NCBI GenBank assembly: GCA_963783945.1
Contig: CAWAPS010000007.1
Location: forward strand, 620,001-684,000
Source: CAWAPS01 sp963783945
GTDB taxonomy: Bacteria; Actinomycetota; Acidimicrobiia; Acidimicrobiales; Palsa-688
Length of the DNA: 64,000 bases
Direction of reading: 5' to 3'
Every line of letters starts with the position of its first letter. Position 1 is the stretch's first letter. Both the position numbers and the translations under genes were made by a program. The notes under the pieces are model-generated. The model ran no database searches. It saw only the letters and a list, made by a program, of their open reading frames with translations, and had not been told where the DNA came from. Below, piece after piece: positions 59,823 through 64,000 of this stretch.

Positions 59823-59874
59823 TCAGGGGAGGTGCCAGGGGGGGTCCCCCGGTGCGACTACGAGGCAGCGGATC
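59823..59874 (+). promoter_or_regulatory. Promoter motif Y
   Basis: Plus strand TCAGGGGAGGTGCCAGGGGGGG ... CGGATC (TCAGGGGAGGTGCCAGGG then a G run; CGGATC at 59869-59874). It has the same order as motifs X and Z, though the TTCACA part is replaced by TCCCCC. It lies in the 350-bp gap between the divergent LAL gene and the SDR at 60077; nothing else was seen in that gap. Confidence 0.4.
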
Positions 59875-60076
59875 GAACATGGACCCCGAAACCCCTTGGG
59901 CTATCTGACGAGAGACAGAACATTCACCTGAAAAGTGCGAACAGCCCCGTCACACCGACGATCTGGAGACCGTGGCGAAGCTTCGCCTGAGCGGAGCTGT
60001 GTTGCTCCACTGCACCACCTCCGGCATCACCGAGCCCGACGATGATTCCGGCCAGCGAGCCGAACAAGGAGGGAAG

Positions 60077-60853
60077 ATGGCACGGGTACTGATAACCGGT
60101 TCGACCGACGGCCTCGGGTTGATGGCGGCCGAGCTGCTCGCCCATCTCGGCCACGCCGTCACCCTGCACGCCCGCAGCGATCAGCGGGCCGGTGACGCTC
60201 GTCGGGCCCTCTCAGCGGCCGAGCGCGTTGTTGTCGGCGACTTGGCCAGCATCGAGGGGACCCGCCAGGTCACCGAGCAAGCCAACGCGCTCGGACGCTA
60301 TGACGCCGTGATCCACAACGCCGGCGTCGGCTACCGAGATCCCCGGCGCGTCGAGACCGTCGACGGGCTCTCGCACGTCTTCGCCGTCAACGTCTTGGCC
60401 CCGTACCTGCTGACCGCCCTGATCACTCGGCCCAGCCGGCTGGTGTACCTCAGCTCGGGCATGCACAAAGGCGGCAACCCTGGCCTCGACGACCTCCAAT
60501 GGTCCCGCCGCGGCTGGAACGGGGCCCAGGCCTACGCAGACAGCAAGCTCTTCGATGTCGTGCTGGCCTTCGCCGTCGCCCGCCGCTGGCCCGGCGTGCT
60601 CTCCAACGCCCTCGAGCCCGGCTGGGTGCCGACCAAAATGGGTGGACCCGGCGCACCCGACGACCTGTCGTTGGCGGCGGTGACCCAGGTCTGGCTGGCG
60701 GTGAGCGACGACCCCGCAGCAACTGTCACCGGCGATTACTTCTACCACCAGCAGCCAAGTGGCGTTCACCCCGCAGCCCGCTCGGTCGAGATTCAAGACC
60801 GGCTGCTCGATGGCTGCGCCGAGCTCACCGGGGTCGTGTTCCCGAATCCCTAA
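60077..60853 (+). CDS. SDR family protein (protochlorophyllide-reductase-like subgroup)
   Basis: 258-aa SDR: VLITGSTDGLGLMAAELLAHLGH, HARSDQRAGD, VIHNAGVGYRDP, LVYLSSGMHKGG (Ser), YADSKLFDVVLAFAVARRWP (Tyr/Lys), SNALEPGWVPTKMGG. The VxxLEPGWVPTKMGG tail is typical of the WW-oxidoreductase/retinol-type group. Start ATG 60077 with AAGGAGG 4 nt upstream; a longer frame to 59972 lacks support. Divergent from the LAL regulator, with motif Y between. It precedes the amidohydrolase by 37 bp. Confidence 0.9.
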   Translation: MARVLITGSTDGLGLMAAELLAHLGHAVTLHARSDQRAGDARRALSAAERVVVGDLASIEGTRQVTEQANALGRYDAVIHNAGVGYRDPRRVETVDGLSHVFAVNVLAPYLLTALITRPSRLVYLSSGMHKGGNPGLDDLQWSRRGWNGAQAYADSKLFDVVLAFAVARRWPGVLSNALEPGWVPTKMGGPGAPDDLSLAAVTQVWLAVSDDPAATVTGDYFYHQQPSGVHPAARSVEIQDRLLDGCAELTGVVFPNP

Positions 60854-60890
60854 ACGCTCTCAAGTGCCCAAGAAAGGTTGGTTAACCAGC

Positions 60891-62213
60891 ATGCCCCACG
60901 AACTCATCATCAAAGGTGGACACGTCGTCACCATGGATCCTGCGCTGGGGGACCAGCGCGACAGTGACGTTCTCGTTCGTGACGGGGTTATCGTCGAGGT
61001 CCGACCTGGAGTCCAGACGTCCGCTCCACACGCCGAAGTGATCGAGGCCAAGGGTCGGCTCGTCATTCCGGGCCTGGTGGACACCCACCGCCACGTGTGG
61101 CAGGGAGCGATCGGCGGGTTCACCCCCCAGATAACAGGGGCCGGCTACGGGCCTGCCGTCTTAACTGGGATCGCCCCCAGACACAGCGCAGATGATGTCT
61201 ACGCCGGGACCCTTTGGGGCGCCCTCCAGGCCTTGGACGCAGGGATCACCACGATCGCCGACTGGGCTCACAATCTCCAGTCCGCGGCGCATGCCGATGC
61301 GGACCTACGCGGCCTACAGGAGTCTGGAATCCGGGGCTACTTCCTCTACGGTGGTCCCGGACCGGCAAGCGACGATGCGAACCCGCCGCACCCCCTGGAC
61401 GCTCGCCGTTTGCGCGACCAGCAATTTCCATCCGGGAGCAATGGGCGGCTGCGGATGGGCATGGCGCTACGCGGACCGTGCTTCACCACTCCGGAACGTA
61501 ACGCCGAAGACTTCGCGTTCGCCCGCGACCTCGGGCTTCCGATTTCACTGCACGTGGGCATGGCCGGCACCTCCGACGCCGTGACCGCCCTTCAGCGTGA
61601 CGGACTGCTTGGCGCCGACGTGAACTACGCCCACGGGAATATGCTGAGCGAAGAGGAACTCGACCTGATCGCGACAAGCGGCGGGACCTTGTCGATCACC
61701 CCGTCCACCGACATGCTGATGCAGTTCGGGACCTTCCCGGGAACCGGCCCCGCTCTCCAACGGGGGATCCTTTCGGGTTTGGGGGTCGACACCATCTGCT
61801 CGGCCGGGACCGACCTATTCTCCGAGATGCGCCTGGCGCTCGCCGCGGAGCGTTCCCGGGCCAACGCCCCAGCACTGGCCCGGGGAGAGCAGGTTCCGAC
61901 CGTCGACCTACACCAGCGGGACATGCTTCGACTGGCCACTATCGACGGCGCGCGCGTGTGGAATCTTGACGACCAGATCGGCAGCCTCACCCCAGGCAAG
62001 CAGGCCGACATCGCCATCATCGACATGCGCTCCCCCCACCTCGATGGGTTCGGCGACCCCGTGGCGGTCATGGTGCTCGGGGCCGGACCAGCCGACGTCG
62101 AAACGGTGATCGTCGGAGGCGACGTCGTCAAGCGAGACGGGAGGCTCGTCGGTGCCCATGTGGACTGGGCCCGGAAGCTCATGCACGAAACCCGGGACCG
62201 CCTGCGCAGCTGA
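60891..62213 (+). CDS. Amidohydrolase (cytosine deaminase/atrazine hydrolase-like)
   Basis: 440-aa metal-dependent TIM-barrel hydrolase. HxH metal ligands His66/His68 (LVDTHRHVWQG), third His221 (ISLHVGMAG), His248 (VNYAHGN), Asp308 (CSAGTDLFS); bracketing beta-sandwich pieces at both ends (ELIIKGGHVVTMDP, GKQADIAIIDM). The mononuclear AtzF/TrzN/SsnA-type subgroup deaminates or dechlorinates N-heterocycles. Start ATG 60891; weak AAGG about 10 nt upstream. Probably co-transcribed with the SDR before it. Substrate unknown. Confidence 0.92.
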   Translation: MPHELIIKGGHVVTMDPALGDQRDSDVLVRDGVIVEVRPGVQTSAPHAEVIEAKGRLVIPGLVDTHRHVWQGAIGGFTPQITGAGYGPAVLTGIAPRHSADDVYAGTLWGALQALDAGITTIADWAHNLQSAAHADADLRGLQESGIRGYFLYGGPGPASDDANPPHPLDARRLRDQQFPSGSNGRLRMGMALRGPCFTTPERNAEDFAFARDLGLPISLHVGMAGTSDAVTALQRDGLLGADVNYAHGNMLSEEELDLIATSGGTLSITPSTDMLMQFGTFPGTGPALQRGILSGLGVDTICSAGTDLFSEMRLALAAERSRANAPALARGEQVPTVDLHQRDMLRLATIDGARVWNLDDQIGSLTPGKQADIAIIDMRSPHLDGFGDPVAVMVLGAGPADVETVIVGGDVVKRDGRLVGAHVDWARKLMHETRDRLRS

Positions 62214-62293
62214 CGACTCAAAGCTTCGGCTGGCACGGTCCTTGGGTCTGCGTTCGTGGCGCCCGGGTAAGCCTTGTACCTGCCGGTCCGTTT

Positions 62294-63082
62294 CTAGGGC
62301 CGCATAACCGTGGCGCCGTCGACCCCTATGGCCTGTCCGTTGATCCACGCGCCATCGTCGCTGAGGAGAAACGTGACCATGCCCGCGATGTCGTCGGCGC
62401 GGCCAAGCCGGTTCGATCTCGGATGGTCGAGCATCCCCTGGAACCGCGGGTCGGCGAGCATTACCTCGCTGGGCACTAAACCCGGCGCGACGGTATTAGC
62501 GCGGATACCCTGACGGCCGTAGCGGGACGCGATGTGGCGGGCGATGGCACCCATGCCAGCCTTGGCCGTGGCGTAGGCCACCCGCACCGGTTCGCCCAGG
62601 TACGCCGCGGCCGACGACGTCCCGACGATCCCACCGCCACCGCGCTCGAGCATGTGGGGGATCGCGTAGCGCGCCGCCAGCAGGAAACCGCGCAGGCTCA
62701 CGTCCAGCTGCCGCTGCCAGGCATCGAGGGGGAGCGATACGACGTCGTGTTCGCCGTCCAGGTCCGACGTCTCGTCGGTGACGGTAGCGTTGAAGTGGAC
62801 CCCGTCGACGCCCCCGTATTCCGACACCGCCCGCTCGACCAGGGCCCGAGTCCGCGCGTCGTCCCCGGCGTCGTACGCCTGTCCAACCGCGACGCCACCC
62901 GCATCCCCGATAGCGTTCGCTGTGCGGACGGCGGCGGCCTCGTCGAGGTCACCCACGACGACCTTGGCCCCCGCCTCGGCCAGCCGGCGAGCCGTGGCTG
63001 CGCCCATCCCAGGCCCCAGGTGCGTGCCGTCGCCTGTCCCGCCTGCGCAGACGACGATGACCTTCCCCTCCAAACCCTGCAT
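62294..63082 (-). CDS. SDR family oxidoreductase with atypical coenzyme loop
   Basis: 262-aa SDR. The coenzyme motif is lengthened: VVCAGGTGDGTHLGPGMGAATARRL where TGxxxGxG is normal. Other positions fit: FNATVTDETSD in place of NNAG, VGTSSAAAYLG (Ser), YATAKAG (Tyr/Lys), TVAPGLVPSEVM, QAIGVDGATVM. Start ATG 63082, chosen because the upstream 46 residues are Arg/Pro-rich. Convergent with the amidohydrolase. NAD(P) specificity and substrate cannot be read; the insertion could alter cofactor binding. Confidence 0.85.
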   Translation of the reverse strand: MQGLEGKVIVVCAGGTGDGTHLGPGMGAATARRLAEAGAKVVVGDLDEAAAVRTANAIGDAGGVAVGQAYDAGDDARTRALVERAVSEYGGVDGVHFNATVTDETSDLDGEHDVVSLPLDAWQRQLDVSLRGFLLAARYAIPHMLERGGGGIVGTSSAAAYLGEPVRVAYATAKAGMGAIARHIASRYGRQGIRANTVAPGLVPSEVMLADPRFQGMLDHPRSNRLGRADDIAGMVTFLLSDDGAWINGQAIGVDGATVMRP

Positions 63083-63164
63083 CGGCTGACAGTATAGGAG
63101 GAGCGGCCGAGCATTCCGAGCAAACGGTGGTGGCCTCCGCCGGCGTACCGTGACCGGTGGCCGC

Positions 63165-63440
63165 GGGCGACGGTCAAACGCCACCGTCTCAACCCTCGCG
63201 GGAACCGCCAACTCAATCACGCCCTACACGTCGCCGCCATCACTCAAGTGGCCCGTGACACCCCGGACGGGCCTACGACCTCGGCAAGATCTCCGAAGGA
63301 AAATCCGGCAGAGAAGCCCTCCGCCCGCCCAAGCGACGGATCAGCGACGCCGTCTACCGCCGCCTCATCCGCGACGCCACTTACGGGACCGAGAGGGCAA
63401 CCAGGGACGATACCAAGGCCGCGCCATGGGTCATCGTTGC
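63165..63440 (+). mobile_element. IS110-family transposase remnant
   Basis: Two frames together give the C-terminal Transposase_20 region of an IS110/IS1111-type transposase: RHRLNPRGNRQLNHALHVAA, then after one lost base DLGKISEGKSGREALRPPKRR and ISDAVYRRLIRDA. In intact IS110 proteins this reads H.L...GNR.LN.aLh.iA ... A..YY..k...Gks.kEAlr.lKR. The N-terminal DEDD domain is absent, so it is a 5'-truncated relic. Confidence 0.7.
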
Positions 63441-63529
63441 CAGAGGATTCGCCGGCGCGCCGGTGGTGCGGCCGACGGCTCGAGAACCGGCACGAGCGTG
63501 TCCCAGGCCTCGACGGTAGGCTCTCGTGG

Positions 63530-63994
63530 ATGACGTTCGAGGATTGGGTGGAGATCAACGCCCTTCTCGTGACCTACGCCGAGTATGCCGACGAAGGACG
63601 ATTCGAGGATTTCGCCGCGCTGTTTGAGCACGGGTCCTACCGGCTCGAACCCCGAGGCTCGTCACAGGCGATGGAATTCCGGGGCTACGACGAGGTGTTC
63701 GCATACGCGAAGCAGACGAGACTGTGGGCGGACGGAACGCCACGCACGAGGCACGTCCTCACCAATCTTCACATCGAGATCGATGGTAATCACGCTAACT
63801 CGCGCTGCTACGGGACGGTGTTCCAACAGACAGAGACGCTGCCGCTACAACCGATCGCATGCGGTCGTTACCTGACGCAGTTCGAACGGCTCGACGGCAC
63901 GTGGTGGATCGGCCAGCATGTCGTCAAGGACTTCCTCCGCGGCGACCGCAGCCAGCACGTCGAGTGGCAGAACGAAATGCCTGCTCCCAAATGA
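63530..63994 (+). CDS. SnoaL-like (NTF2 superfamily) protein
   Basis: 154-aa paralogue of the protein at 34242: FEDWVEINALLVTYAEYADEGRFEDFAALFEHGSYRLEP, TPRTRHVLTNLHIEIDG, YGTVFQQTETLPLQPIACGRYLTQFERLDGTWWIG, FLRGDRSQHVEW (in pieces ALLVTYAEYADEGRFEDFA; TLPLQPIACGRYL). Start ATG 63530; ribosome site weak. It lies directly after the IS110 remnant, at the window edge, so its operon partners are out of view. Same likely role as the 34 kb copy. Confidence 0.85.
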   Translation: MTFEDWVEINALLVTYAEYADEGRFEDFAALFEHGSYRLEPRGSSQAMEFRGYDEVFAYAKQTRLWADGTPRTRHVLTNLHIEIDGNHANSRCYGTVFQQTETLPLQPIACGRYLTQFERLDGTWWIGQHVVKDFLRGDRSQHVEWQNEMPAPK

Positions 63995-64000
63995 TGGCGC

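Overview
The window is GC-rich actinobacterial chromosome. Family content (two LLM-type F420/flavin oxidoreductases, several TetR regulators, paired Rieske oxygenases, cytochrome P450 with a mycobacterial-type ferredoxin, HyuA/HyuB, an HTH-fused citrate synthase, MreB) and frequent GTG starts suggest Actinomycetota, possibly Acidimicrobiia; no marker here fixes the genus.

Layout. 0-5.6 kb: mreB followed by a decayed stretch with fragments of an FtsH tail, large ATPase/TPR regulators and an FAD oxidoreductase, one intact TetR/small-protein divergent pair, and a 96-bp MITE-like inverted repeat. 5.7-8.4 kb: a secreted family 3 glycoside hydrolase with a PA14 domain. 8.8-37.7 kb: a large catabolic region: LLM oxidoreductases, HyuA/HyuB, aldo/keto reductase, MFS exporter, TauD-type dioxygenase, two Gfo/Idh/MocA dehydrogenases and two sugar-isomerase-like TIM barrels (one of each at both ends), acyl-CoA dehydrogenase, fused 2-oxoacid dehydrogenase E1, three SDR-type steps, a 6-oxocamphor-hydrolase-like C-C hydrolase, P450 plus ferredoxin, two Rieske oxygenases, SnoaL-like proteins and an acyl-CoA synthetase. 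Five copies of a TCGGTACAA-type TetR palindrome lie at the promoters of this region, so it looks like one regulon for oxidising, ring-opening and CoA-activating an alicyclic (terpenoid- or steroid-like, perhaps glycosylated) substrate. The substrate is inference.

37.7-45.9 kb is mostly household: UspA, SHOCT protein, tryptophan 2,3-dioxygenase, PAP2 protein, a divergent pair of citrate synthases (one with an HTH and a lost catalytic His), lgt and tRNA-Val(GAC).

45.96-53.46 kb is an integrated element bounded by a 47-bp direct repeat of the tRNA 3' half. It carries an integrase, an excisionase-like HTH, a primase-polymerase/ATPase, a DNA methylase-like gene, an HK97-type capsid and a P27 terminase small subunit, with no portal, large terminase or tail gene: a phage-satellite-like layout. 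Nearly all of its genes except the capsid are frameshifted. Repeated TGGGAGCCA sites at both ends look like integrase arm sites.

53.5-64 kb: an ECF sigma factor, two SDRs, a large LuxR-family (LAL) ATPase regulator with a frameshift, another SDR, an amidohydrolase, a further SDR, an IS110 transposase remnant and a SnoaL paralogue. Three related G-rich/TTCACA promoter motifs link the LAL region to the sigma gene and the SDRs, and the motif at the sigma gene sits on a duplicated end of the LAL gene.
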